53,325 nt of DNA from JAEUMD01 sp050250815 (GTDB lineage Bacteria; Pseudomonadota; Alphaproteobacteria; Rhizobiales; Hyphomicrobiaceae): assembly GCA_050250815.1 (NCBI GenBank), contig JBFWNY010000030.1, positions 1-53,325 on the forward strand. The letters are read 5' to 3'. Below are positions 24,656 to 32,653 of this stretch, one piece after another. Position 1 is the first letter of the stretch; every line of letters starts with the position of its first letter. Below the pieces are notes generated by a model, which ran no database searches, had not been told where the DNA came from, and worked only from the letters and a program-made list of their open reading frames with translations. The translations under genes were made by a program, and so were the position numbers.

Positions 24656-26128
24656 TCAACCGGCGACGACAGGACGAAGCGTCTCGTACAGTAGACGCTC
24701 CTGCACGGCTTGGTCGGAGATCGTGATATGCGCCTTGAACCAGTCGCGCACCATGTGGCAGACGCGCAAGGGCTCGGCGCGTGACAGCTGGTTGGGATCG
24801 GCGAACATCTGCAGGTCCGCCTGGCTCCAGCCGAGCTTGCCGAGCTGCGTCGCCAGCAGGTCGTAGTCTTCCTTCTTCGGCTTGTCGTGGTTCGTAGGTG
24901 AGCGTCGGCCTTCGGCCATAGCATCGAAGATTGCGATCGTCTGCGCCTCGATCGGCGCGTTGCCGTTCGCGGTGTGGAGGATGTCGATGATCTGCGGGCT
25001 GGCCTCGCCTTGGCTGATGAAGCCGTAGCAGGTGGTTGCATCCTTGTCGGCCAGGGCCTGCAGATTGTCGAGGAACGCGTTGGCAATGGCCTTCAGGCGA
25101 GCCATGTCGGCACTGAGCGTGACGTCGGCATTGCGGCGGCGCAGCGCCACTAGCGATTCCACCATGTGGCGGGTGGCGTCGCGCTCCGACTTGGCTTCGG
25201 CCACCATGCGTCCAGCTTCGGCCAGGGCAGCGCCGTACCAAGCCGGCTGCTCGCGCTTCATGTACGCCCACAGGCGAGACTGCTGGTAGCGCCGGTCGAG
25301 GGCCTCGGCCTCTCTTTCACCGGGCTTGAGCGCGGGGGCAGTCGCTGGCTCCGTTGCGGCCGGAGCTGGTGTCGTCATGGCGACAGCCTCGGGCGCGGCG
25401 ACGCTACCCGTACCGGGCGTGGCGGCTGGCGGTGCCACTGCGCGTGCGGCCACCGGTTTGGCCGCGACCGGCGCATCGGCCTTGGCGCGGACTACGGGTA
25501 TATCCTGCGACGTGTCGGCTCCGAGCAGAGTGCCGCGCTTTTTCAGTTCGTAGATGCCCGCGCCTGCGGCCAGACCCAGCAGTCCGGCGGCCAAGGCGAC
25601 CTTGAGGGCAAGTTTGGCCGGTGCAGCGCCGCCGCCGCGATCCATTGCGATAGGCTGGTTGCCCTTGGTGGTGGTGCGCGATGTGGGCTGGGGTGATCCG
25701 GATGGCGCCGCGGAAGGGCCAGAGCCGGGAGAGGTCTGCCCAGCGGGTGCCCCCGAGGCGGGGCGTGCGGCGGCGCCGGCGGCTGCGGACGGTGCGGCAG
25801 CTCGACCCGCCGTCGTGACCGCCGGTCCGGGCTGAGTGCGAGGTTCCATCGCGGCGGGCGCCGCGGCCGCGGTTGCAGACGGCTGCGGCGCTGGACGCGG
25901 CTGCGTGGGTTCGGTGGCGCGAGGGGCCGGTTGCAATGGCGCGGCTGGCTGCTGCGGGAACACCAGCGGTGCCGGACGCCACTCCGCAAAGCCCGGCCGC
26001 CAGATGAGATCGGTCGCTCGCAAATGGCCGCTGTCGACAAACAGCTTCATCTCGGCGTCCGTGATCGGGCCGTGCTGCTGCCCTTCGCGGGCGATATACC
26101 ACTGGATTTCCGTGTCGTTGCCCGTCAT
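24656..26128 (-). CDS. GYF-domain membrane protein
   Basis: A 490-residue protein. Residues 8-52 are a GYF_2 domain (WYIAREGQQHGPITDAEMKLF, then WRPGFAEWRPA), normally a proline-rich-peptide binder. About 100 residues of proline/alanine/threonine-rich linker follow, then a single membrane segment (KLALKVALAAGLLGLAAGAG, about 173-192). The C-terminal half is a probable alpha-helical region (SRLWAYMKREQPAWYGAALAEAG) that resembles no enzyme I know. It could sense or scaffold at the inner membrane. It precedes the DUF3147 gene on the same strand. Confidence 0.78.
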   Translation of the reverse strand: MTGNDTEIQWYIAREGQQHGPITDAEMKLFVDSGHLRATDLIWRPGFAEWRPAPLVFPQQPAAPLQPAPRATEPTQPRPAPQPSATAAAAPAAMEPRTQPGPAVTTAGRAAAPSAAAGAAARPASGAPAGQTSPGSGPSAAPSGSPQPTSRTTTKGNQPIAMDRGGGAAPAKLALKVALAAGLLGLAAGAGIYELKKRGTLLGADTSQDIPVVRAKADAPVAAKPVAARAVAPPAATPGTGSVAAPEAVAMTTPAPAATEPATAPALKPGEREAEALDRRYQQSRLWAYMKREQPAWYGAALAEAGRMVAEAKSERDATRHMVESLVALRRRNADVTLSADMARLKAIANAFLDNLQALADKDATTCYGFISQGEASPQIIDILHTANGNAPIEAQTIAIFDAMAEGRRSPTNHDKPKKEDYDLLATQLGKLGWSQADLQMFADPNQLSRAEPLRVCHMVRDWFKAHITISDQAVQERLLYETLRPVVAG

Positions 26129-26401
26129 CGAGCCCTGTCCGTCCAAAGAGCCCCCTGCAACACGCTTGGCGCGAGCCGCCTTGGTGAGGCTGCGCCGGGC
26201 TTGCGCGCACGCCGGCCCGGCTTCGCCCGATCTTTTGGGCCGATCATCCAGGTCCGTCAATCGGCCGGGTACGTCGATCCGCAAATGGGTCGGTCCGAAG
26301 CGCCAAGCCGATACGCGGCACCTTTACGGTTGTGTTGGGCCACGATGAGGGCATTTGCGGGGCGGAAGCGAGCCGTAGGCCGTGCATTCCGCCGACGTTG
26401 C

Positions 26402-26430
26402 TTGAAGGCGATTTTCCCGGCCGCTATAAG
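26402..26430 (+). promoter_or_regulatory. ndk promoter
   Basis: TTGAAG (26402-26407), a 17-nt spacer and TATAAG (26425-26430) form a standard sigma70-type promoter 46 nt before the ndk start. A 9-nt direct repeat AGATCAGCA (26449-26457 and 26465-26473) lies in the leader. Confidence 0.65.
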
Positions 26431-26475
26431 CGCGCCGACCAACGCAACAGATCAGCAACGCAAGAGATCAGCACA

Positions 26476-26898
26476 ATGGCCATTGAGCGCACCTTCTCCA
26501 TCATCAAGCCGGATGCCACCCGGCGCAACATGACCGGCGCCATCAACGCCGTCATCGAGAAATCCGGTCTGCGGATTGTCGGTCAGAAGCGGGTGCGCTG
26601 GACCCGGGCCCAGGCCGAGAAGTTCTACGAGGAGCACAAAGCCCGTCCGTTCTACGGCGAGTTGGTGGACTTCATGACGTCCGGTCCGATCGTCCTGCAG
26701 GTGCTGGAGGGCGAGGGTGCCATCGCCAAATACCGCGAGGTCATGGGCGCAACCGATCCGAAAGAGGCCGCTGACGGGACGATCCGCAAACAGTTCGCGG
26801 TGTCGAAGGGCGAGAACTCCACCCACGGTTCCGACAGTCCGGCGTCGGCCGAGCGCGAGATCGCGCTCAATTTCCGCCTCGACGAGATAGTCGGCTGA
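26476..26898 (+). CDS. ndk: Nucleoside diphosphate kinase
   Basis: A 140-residue enzyme that equalises NTP pools through a phosphohistidine intermediate. ERTFSIIKPDATRRN is the N-terminal active-site region, and His117 in GENSTHGSDS is the catalytic histidine. Length and motifs are standard. It has its own promoter and a strong terminator 128 nt downstream, before the convergent P450, so it is monocistronic. Confidence 0.97.
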   Translation: MAIERTFSIIKPDATRRNMTGAINAVIEKSGLRIVGQKRVRWTRAQAEKFYEEHKARPFYGELVDFMTSGPIVLQVLEGEGAIAKYREVMGATDPKEAADGTIRKQFAVSKGENSTHGSDSPASAEREIALNFRLDEIVG

Positions 26899-27025
26899 AG
26901 AGAGTTTGGGTCATTCGGGCCCGAACGCCCGCATGGCCGGCAGCGAGGCTATGATCCGGAGTCCGATCGCCCCGTAATTCCTGATATCGGACGGTTGGTG
27001 CCACGCTGCCGTCTGATAGCCCTGA

Positions 27026-27058
27026 GGCGGGCGGTGCCGCTGGCATCGCCCGCCTTTT
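27026..27058 (+). terminator. Rho-independent terminator after ndk
   Basis: GGCGGGCGGTGCC pairs with GGCATCGCCCGCC through 13 base pairs (one G-U) around a 3-nt loop, followed directly by TTTT. It is the best terminator in the window and separates ndk from the convergent P450 gene. Confidence 0.85.
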
Positions 27059-27122
27059 CGCTCGCAGACAGTTTCGGGCGATGCCGACCGACCGTGGCGC
27101 TTCGTCTCGAGAGACTTGCCGC

Positions 27123-28484
27123 TCAGCCGATCTGGTGAATGCGGAAGTTGAGGCCGCCCTTGGGCGTCAGCGTGACGGTCGCGTTGACGGGGGCCGGAAC
27201 CGCGCCGACGTACTCGGGCCGGAAGCGGCGCAGCAGGAGCGCCAGCGCCAGCGTGTTCTCAACCTGGCTCATCGCGCCGCCGATGCAAGAGCGCTTGCCG
27301 GCGCCGAACGGCACGTACGAGTACTTCACCTGCCGCTTGGCGCTCTTGTCCATCCAGCGCTCGGGGCGGAACTCCTCCGGCTCGTCCCAGAATTTCGGGT
27401 TGTGGTGGGCGGCATAGCCGAAGATGACAATGCGGTCGCCGGCACGGATCTGCTTGCCGCCGATCTCGTCGTCCTTGGCGGCAACGCGGATCAGGCCCCA
27501 GACGGGCGGATAGAGCCGCATCGTCTCCTGAATGACGGAGCGCGTGTAGACGAGCGCGGTGTAGTCCGCGGCCGTCGGCTCCCTGTCGCCCAGCACCGTC
27601 TCGCTCTCGCGGATGACGCGCTCGGCAGCCTCCGGGTGGAGCGAGAGCAGGTAGAGCGCCCAAGCCAGCGTCAGCGCGGTCGTCTCGGTTCCCGCCCACA
27701 GGTACTGCTTGATTTCGTCGATCGCCTGCTGTTCGTCGAACTCGGGAATGTTGGGATCGGCGACGCAAGCCTCGATGATGCTGAGCAGCGTCTTCTCGCG
27801 CTCCTCGCGCGGATCAGCAGCGATCACGGCAGGCGGCACGGAAGCCCAGGCTTCCATCGCCTTGGCGGCGTCGAGCTCCGTCAGCTCGATGTCCTCGCCG
27901 GACTGCTTGCGCTGCCTGATGCCCTTGTGCTCCTGCACGTTGGTGTACGTCTTCACGTACTTGAAGACGACATGCGGATTGAACGGCATGTCGCGGTCGA
28001 ACAGGGCCTTGCAGATCATGTCGGCGGCAAGCGTCCACGTCTGCTCCACCATCTCGATGGGCTCGCCCGACTTCGCGTACTCCTCCCACTTGCGCATCTT
28101 CTCGTGGATGGCCTTGACGAAGTAGGGGATGTAGTCGGTGAACGCGTCGGGGTGGAACGCTGGCTGCTGCGGCATGCGGATCTTCTGCCAGAGCACGCCG
28201 TCATTGGTGATCATGGACTTGCCGAAGATCGGCTTCAGGCCATCGAAATACTTGATGTAGTCGTCGGCCTTCGAGACGAGTACGTGCTTGAAGTACTCAG
28301 GCTCCGTGATGATGACGACGCGCTCCGAGCCGAGATTGATCGGCAGCACCGGCCCATAGCGCGTGGCCATCTGCATCATGAAGGCGATGGGATTGGTCGA
28401 CGTCAGCTTGAGGAACGGCGTGAGCTTGAACCAGATGCTCTGCTCGTCGCCGAGCTGCTGGGCGTGAAGATGGATCGCGTTCAT
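27123..28484 (-). CDS. Cytochrome P450
   Basis: A 453-residue soluble bacterial P450. The I-helix oxygen-activation motif is AGTETTALTLAW, the K-helix ExxR is in IQETMRLYPP, and the heme ligand is Cys400 in PFGAGKRSCIGG. The overall sequence is of the eukaryote-like/fatty-acid-hydroxylase type rather than CYP101-like. No signal or anchor is seen. No ferredoxin or ferredoxin reductase is adjacent, so electrons must come from a distant partner. The start is supported by a GGAG 10 nt upstream. It is flanked by an unusually long upstream spacer. The substrate is unknown. Confidence 0.95.
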   Translation of the reverse strand: MNAIHLHAQQLGDEQSIWFKLTPFLKLTSTNPIAFMMQMATRYGPVLPINLGSERVVIITEPEYFKHVLVSKADDYIKYFDGLKPIFGKSMITNDGVLWQKIRMPQQPAFHPDAFTDYIPYFVKAIHEKMRKWEEYAKSGEPIEMVEQTWTLAADMICKALFDRDMPFNPHVVFKYVKTYTNVQEHKGIRQRKQSGEDIELTELDAAKAMEAWASVPPAVIAADPREEREKTLLSIIEACVADPNIPEFDEQQAIDEIKQYLWAGTETTALTLAWALYLLSLHPEAAERVIRESETVLGDREPTAADYTALVYTRSVIQETMRLYPPVWGLIRVAAKDDEIGGKQIRAGDRIVIFGYAAHHNPKFWDEPEEFRPERWMDKSAKRQVKYSYVPFGAGKRSCIGGAMSQVENTLALALLLRRFRPEYVGAVPAPVNATVTLTPKGGLNFRIHQIG

Positions 28485-28947
28485 CGGTTCAGGTCTCCAA
28501 CACGCGCACGGACAGGCCCTCGTGGAGGCGTGCCGGCTTCCAAACTCGCTGCCCTCGTGTTCCCTGCCCTTCGGCGTCGTTTGACCGCTCTTGGGGCGGC
28601 CTTAGTTCGGCACCGGTTGCCAGACCTGGGGCGGCGCGCACCTCGCGCCAGCGTCCGCCAGACCGGCTGCCCGACCCGCTACACCCCGCCGATGCCGGAG
28701 TCCACGCGACTGAAAATGACCGCTACACTTTGGCGCGCTCGGCGATGCGCGTCACACACTGCAGGTTCGACACTCTACTACCGGTATGCGCCTGAGCTTG
28801 GCGAGGCGCACCCCCCAAGAAAGGTTAACGGCGCTGCGATCTGGGAAGAGTTGGGGCGAGCCAGCGTTGACATGCAACAATTGCGGCGCACCTGAGCATG
28901 TTTGCAGGAATGTGTGGCCAAACAGCACCAATAGTCCGCGCAGTGTG
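28485..28947. other. 463-nt intergenic region upstream of the P450 gene
   Basis: The region between the P450 start and the purN stop holds no convincing gene. A consensus TTGACA occurs on the plus strand at 28867-28872, but no good -10 lies at the right spacing. It presumably contains the minus-strand P450 promoter, which I could not place. Confidence 0.4.
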
Positions 28948-29643
28948 TCAAACCACCCGCGGCGGCAGATCGATGAGCGGCGGCCAGATCAGCGTCCTTC
29001 CGGCTTTGAGGCTGGCGGCATGGCGGACGCCGTCATCGGCGACGATCTCCTCGTTCTCGACCCGCACGGCGCCGCTCGCAACGAGCCTCAGCGCATGCGG
29101 ATAGATGACATGCTCGGCTTCCAGCACCCGGGCGGCGAGCGTATCGGGCGTGTCATCGGGCAGGACCGGCACCGCGGCCTGCCCCACGATCGGCCCGGTA
29201 TCCATTTCCAGGCGTACGAAGTGCACAGTGCAGCCGTGTAATTTGACGCCCTCGCGCAGCGCTCGCGCATGCGTGTCGAGCCCGGGAAAGGCCGGCAACA
29301 GCGAGGGGTGAATATTGAGCTGGCGGTCCTTCCAGCGGTCGACGAAGCTGCCCGTCAGCATGCGCATGAAGCCGGCGCTGCAGATGAGGTCGATCTTGGC
29401 CTCGAGCAGTTGCGCGTGCAGCCGGGCCTCGAAGGCCATGCGCGTTGCGAAGCCCCGATGGTCGATGGCAACGGCCTCGATGCCGGCCGCGCGTGCCCGC
29501 TCCAGGCCGAGCGCCTCGGGGCGGTTCGAGACGACCAGGGCGATTTCGGCAGGATAGTCGGGAGCGCGCGCCGCTTCGATGAGCGAGGCCATGTTGGATC
29601 CGCGTCCGGAGATGAGGATGGCGACGCGCTTCCTGCTATGCAT
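28948..29643 (-). CDS. purN: Phosphoribosylglycinamide formyltransferase
   Basis: A 231-residue GAR transformylase (10-formyltetrahydrofolate dependent) of de novo purine synthesis. VAILISGRGSNMASLIEA is the phosphate-binding N-terminus, CSAGFMRMLT the folate-site segment, NIHPSLLPAFPGLDTH the catalytic Asn/His region, and HFVRLEMDTGPIV carries the catalytic Asp. It is slightly longer than E. coli PurN at the C-terminus. Its usual partner purM lies 5.9 kb away on the same strand, separated by sugar genes. Confidence 0.96.
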   Translation of the reverse strand: MHSRKRVAILISGRGSNMASLIEAARAPDYPAEIALVVSNRPEALGLERARAAGIEAVAIDHRGFATRMAFEARLHAQLLEAKIDLICSAGFMRMLTGSFVDRWKDRQLNIHPSLLPAFPGLDTHARALREGVKLHGCTVHFVRLEMDTGPIVGQAAVPVLPDDTPDTLAARVLEAEHVIYPHALRLVASGAVRVENEEIVADDGVRHAASLKAGRTLIWPPLIDLPPRVV

Positions 29644-29882
29644 CTGGGTTCGCCTGTGCAGCCGTTGATTGAGCCCGGCGGCCCATGCGCGGGTGCTTAT
29701 CACGCCACGGACGGAGGGGGGAGGGGCGGGGTGGCGTTGTCCACGAGCCCGTCCCCCGACGGCATACGGCGTGCGGTCGCCCCCGCGTAATCCGGATCGT
29801 AACCGGTTTGCTCTATCCAATCGGGCGAGGGGTCTGAAGCTGGCCGCAGGGGTTAGCCGCCACCTACACGCGGGGGCCGTGC

Positions 29883-30764
29883 ATGGCGGAAGTAGCACGC
29901 GACGGGGAAGATCAGCTTTCGCCGCCAGGCGAGGTATTGACGACGGTTTTCTACCTGCATCGTCAGGTCAACCCGCCGCACTGGCTGGAAGCGTTCCTCG
30001 GCTCGATCGCGCGCTATCCCGCCGGGGCGGCCTACGATCTCGTCATCCTGGCCAAGGGCGGCCGGGCGCCGGGCCTCGACGCGGCACTGTCAGGTTTCCT
30101 TGAGGCCGCGCCCGCCGACGTGCGGCAGGCCCGCGTGCTCGAGCTGTCGGATGCCGGCTTTGACATCCACGCCTATTTCGCGGGCGCTGAGAAGGTCGAG
30201 ACCCGCTACGTGCTATTCTTCAACTCCTACTCCCGTGTTCTAGGCGGCAACTGGCTTGCCGCCTACGAGCGCGCGATGACGCGTCTGCCTCGTCCGGCGA
30301 TGGTAGGCGCCACTGCCGCATGGGAGCGGCTCGACGGCACGACGCCCTTCCCCAACACGCACATCCGCTCAAACGCCATGATGCTCGAGCGCGCGTACTG
30401 GCTGACGCTCGAGCGCCCCGGGCTTGAGAAGCGTGCATGCAACCGCTTCGAGGCCGGCACGCGAGGCATATCGCGTCAGATCGTCGAAGCCGGAGGTGGT
30501 CTCGGCATCGTCACACGGTCCGGAGAACTCGTCCTGCCGGCCGACTGGCCAAAGGTGCCGGTGTACCGGGTGGACCGCCAGCAGCAACTGCTGGTCGCCG
30601 ATAACCGCACGGCGGACTTCGCGCTGTCCTCCTATTTCCGGCGCATGAAGCTCGCGCGGCTCGCGTGGGGCACGGCGCGCGGGGTTCGGCCTGCGGCTCT
30701 GGGCCAGTGGTTGCGCGAGCGGCGCGCGTGGCGGGCCGGCGAATGGCCGGGCGACGTAGCCTGA
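29883..30764 (+). CDS. Putative glycosyltransferase-like protein
   Basis: A 293-residue protein. The start VLTTVFYLHRQVNPPHWLEAFLGSI and the following YDLVILAKGG resemble the nucleotide-binding start of GT-A-fold glycosyltransferases, and YVLFFNSYSRVLGGNWLAAYERAM occupies the place of the metal-binding strand, but I see no canonical DxD. The remainder (KRACNRFEAGTRGISRQIVEAG) is not diagnostic. The position at the edge of the CDP-sugar cassette supports a glycan role. It is convergent with the SDR gene, with 5 nt between their ends. The assignment is tentative. Confidence 0.6.
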   Translation: MAEVARDGEDQLSPPGEVLTTVFYLHRQVNPPHWLEAFLGSIARYPAGAAYDLVILAKGGRAPGLDAALSGFLEAAPADVRQARVLELSDAGFDIHAYFAGAEKVETRYVLFFNSYSRVLGGNWLAAYERAMTRLPRPAMVGATAAWERLDGTTPFPNTHIRSNAMMLERAYWLTLERPGLEKRACNRFEAGTRGISRQIVEAGGGLGIVTRSGELVLPADWPKVPVYRVDRQQQLLVADNRTADFALSSYFRRMKLARLAWGTARGVRPAALGQWLRERRAWRAGEWPGDVA

Positions 30765-30769
30765 ACGGG

Positions 30770-31726
30770 TCAAGCTGGCTCGATGCCGCTCGCAATCGCG
30801 CGCATGGTGTCGGCCAAGGTGTAGTGCGGTCTGAACCCCACTTCTCGCGAAAGCCGCTGCGTGTGGGCGATCAAGCCGGCATAGGGCCGCGCCGCGAGCG
30901 AGAGAGGTGCGCGTTCATTCCTCTGTAGTTCGCCGTCCGTCGGCAAATCCAGAACGGCGCTGGCATAGGCGGAAAGGTCGCCGGCGCGAACGGCTCGGCC
31001 GCTGCCGATGTTGACGGCCCCTTCGACCGAACTCCGCGCCAGACGCGCGATCGCAGCCCCCGCGTCGCGGCAGTCGATGAGGTCGACGTGGCGTGCTGGC
31101 TCGCGGATGGCTGGCGTCCGGCCGGCGAGCGTCTCGATAACGACGTGGCTGAGCAGCTTGGCTGGCGGCTCGCCGGGGCCCGTCACGTTGAAGAGGCGCG
31201 CCCAGGCGAAGCTCATACCCGTCCGGCGCGCGAATGCGGAGATGACTCTGTGCGTTGCGTCCTTGGCGGTGCCGTAGAGTGTGTGCGGCAGCAGTTGCCC
31301 GATCTCGTCCTCGCGGCACTTGTCCGCGCAAAGCGCGCCATACTCGACGCACGAGCCGATGCCGACGAAGCGGCGGACACCCGCCTCGCGGGCAGCCCGC
31401 GCGAGGCTGAGCGTCGCGCCGCACCAGTCGAGGTTCTCCGGGTCGTCCCAGAAGCGTCCATGCGCCGTGGTCCAGGCCAGATGGACGATGGTGTCGAAAC
31501 GTGCGCGCCTGACGAGCTGCGCATGGCTTGCAGTGTCAAGGACGTCCCAGGTGAGAGATGCAACTCCCAGGCGTGCCAGCGGCTTGGGCGTGCGCCCGCA
31601 CGCGACGACGCGCACGTCCGCCTTCGCCAAGGCTGCAACGACAGAGCGGCCCACTAGGCCACCCGCTCCAGTCACGAGAACGAGCGGTGACCCGGCGTCG
31701 GTTGGTGTGGCAACGGCATCCGTCAT
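30770..31726 (-). CDS. NAD(P)-dependent epimerase/dehydratase (extended SDR)
   Basis: A 318-residue extended short-chain dehydrogenase. The GxxGxxG motif is in VLVTGAGGLVGRSVV, the catalytic YxxxK is YGTAK, and RLFNVTGPGEP and ARHVDLIDCRDAG are family positions for sugar-nucleotide binding. It is encoded divergently from the cytidylyltransferase gene, 110 nt apart. By context it could reduce or epimerise the 4-keto-6-deoxy intermediate made by the CDP-glucose dehydratase, but the substrate is not determined. Confidence 0.88.
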   Translation of the reverse strand: MTDAVATPTDAGSPLVLVTGAGGLVGRSVVAALAKADVRVVACGRTPKPLARLGVASLTWDVLDTASHAQLVRRARFDTIVHLAWTTAHGRFWDDPENLDWCGATLSLARAAREAGVRRFVGIGSCVEYGALCADKCREDEIGQLLPHTLYGTAKDATHRVISAFARRTGMSFAWARLFNVTGPGEPPAKLLSHVVIETLAGRTPAIREPARHVDLIDCRDAGAAIARLARSSVEGAVNIGSGRAVRAGDLSAYASAVLDLPTDGELQRNERAPLSLAARPYAGLIAHTQRLSREVGFRPHYTLADTMRAIASGIEPA

Positions 31727-31836
31727 GGGGTCTCGGGAAATGGGAAGGCGGGAAGCGGCTGGCGATATGACTTTCTTAGCGCGCTGCAGGTTACATGATG
31801 CTTTCCAACGCGTGAACGTGACGCTGGGGGCGGCGC
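31727..31836. promoter_or_regulatory. Divergent promoter region of the CDP-sugar cassette
   Basis: The 110 nt between the minus-strand SDR and the plus-strand cytidylyltransferase must carry both promoters. A slightly AT-richer block (about 31775-31810) is present. I could not place hexamers confidently. Confidence 0.35.
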
Positions 31837-32610
31837 ATGAAGGCAGTGATACTGGCGGGCGGCATGGGCACCCGCATCTCGGAGGAGTCCTATCTCCGCC
31901 CGAAGCCGATGATCGAGATCGGCGGGCGGCCGATCCTGTGGCACATCCTCAAGATCTACAGCCACCACGGAATCAATGATTTCATCATATGCCTTGGCTA
32001 CAAGGGCTACATGATCAAGGAGTATTTCGCGAACTACTTCTTGCACGGCTCCGACGTCACTTTCGATGTCGCCAACAACCGCGCCGAATACCACGAAACC
32101 AGCGCCGAGCCTTGGCGTGTCACGCTCGTCGACACCGGCGAGAAGACGATGACGGGCGGACGTCTCAAGCGTGTCGCGCGCTACCTGCAACCCGGCGAGC
32201 CCTTCTGCTTCACCTACGGTGATGGCGTGGCATCGGTCGACATTGCCTCGCTCGTCGCCTTCCACCGTGCCCATGGGCGCCAAGCGACGCTGACTGCCGT
32301 CGTGCCTCCCGGCCGCTACGGCGCCATCGAGATGGACGGCAACGCGGTGTCCAAGTTCACCGAGAAGCCGCCCGGCGACAATGCCTTCGTCAATGGCGGC
32401 TTCTTCGTGCTCGATCCTGCCGTGGTGGACCGCATCGACGGCGACGACATGACCTGGGAGAGCACGCCGCTCGAAGGGCTTGCGCGTGACGGCGAACTGA
32501 GAGCCTTCCGCCACACCGGCTTCTGGCAGCCGATGGATACGCTGCGCGACAAGAACCACCTTGAAGGTCTTTGGGCCGCTGGCAAGGCACCGTGGAAGGT
32601 GTGGCCATGA
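31837..32610 (+). CDS. rfbF: Glucose-1-phosphate cytidylyltransferase
   Basis: A 257-residue enzyme that makes CDP-glucose from CTP and glucose-1-phosphate. MKAVILAGGMGTRISEESYLRPKPMIEIGGRPILW is the diagnostic N-terminus (nucleotide-binding loop and EE..RPKPM). YGDGVASVD and the later FVNGGFFVL complete the active site. It is first in a plus-strand operon with dehydratase, methyltransferase and epimerase genes; the next start lies 43 nt on. Confidence 0.96.
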   Translation: MKAVILAGGMGTRISEESYLRPKPMIEIGGRPILWHILKIYSHHGINDFIICLGYKGYMIKEYFANYFLHGSDVTFDVANNRAEYHETSAEPWRVTLVDTGEKTMTGGRLKRVARYLQPGEPFCFTYGDGVASVDIASLVAFHRAHGRQATLTAVVPPGRYGAIEMDGNAVSKFTEKPPGDNAFVNGGFFVLDPAVVDRIDGDDMTWESTPLEGLARDGELRAFRHTGFWQPMDTLRDKNHLEGLWAAGKAPWKVWP

Positions 32611-32653
32611 GCGTGTGCCCGCGTATCGAAACCGCACATGCACGGACGCTGCG

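Noticed and set aside
27081..28895. 604-codon plus-strand open frame
   Set aside because: It is antisense to the P450 gene, which has all diagnostic motifs; the protein is arginine/leucine/valine-rich with no recognisable domain, typical of a GC-rich shadow frame.
28867..28895. TTGACA-based promoter in the P450 upstream region
   Set aside because: The -35 is perfect but no -10 hexamer exists at 16-18 nt spacing, and it points towards no gene on the plus strand.
28786..29241. 151-codon plus-strand open frame upstream of purN
   Set aside because: Mostly antisense to purN; the part outside it is not protein-like.
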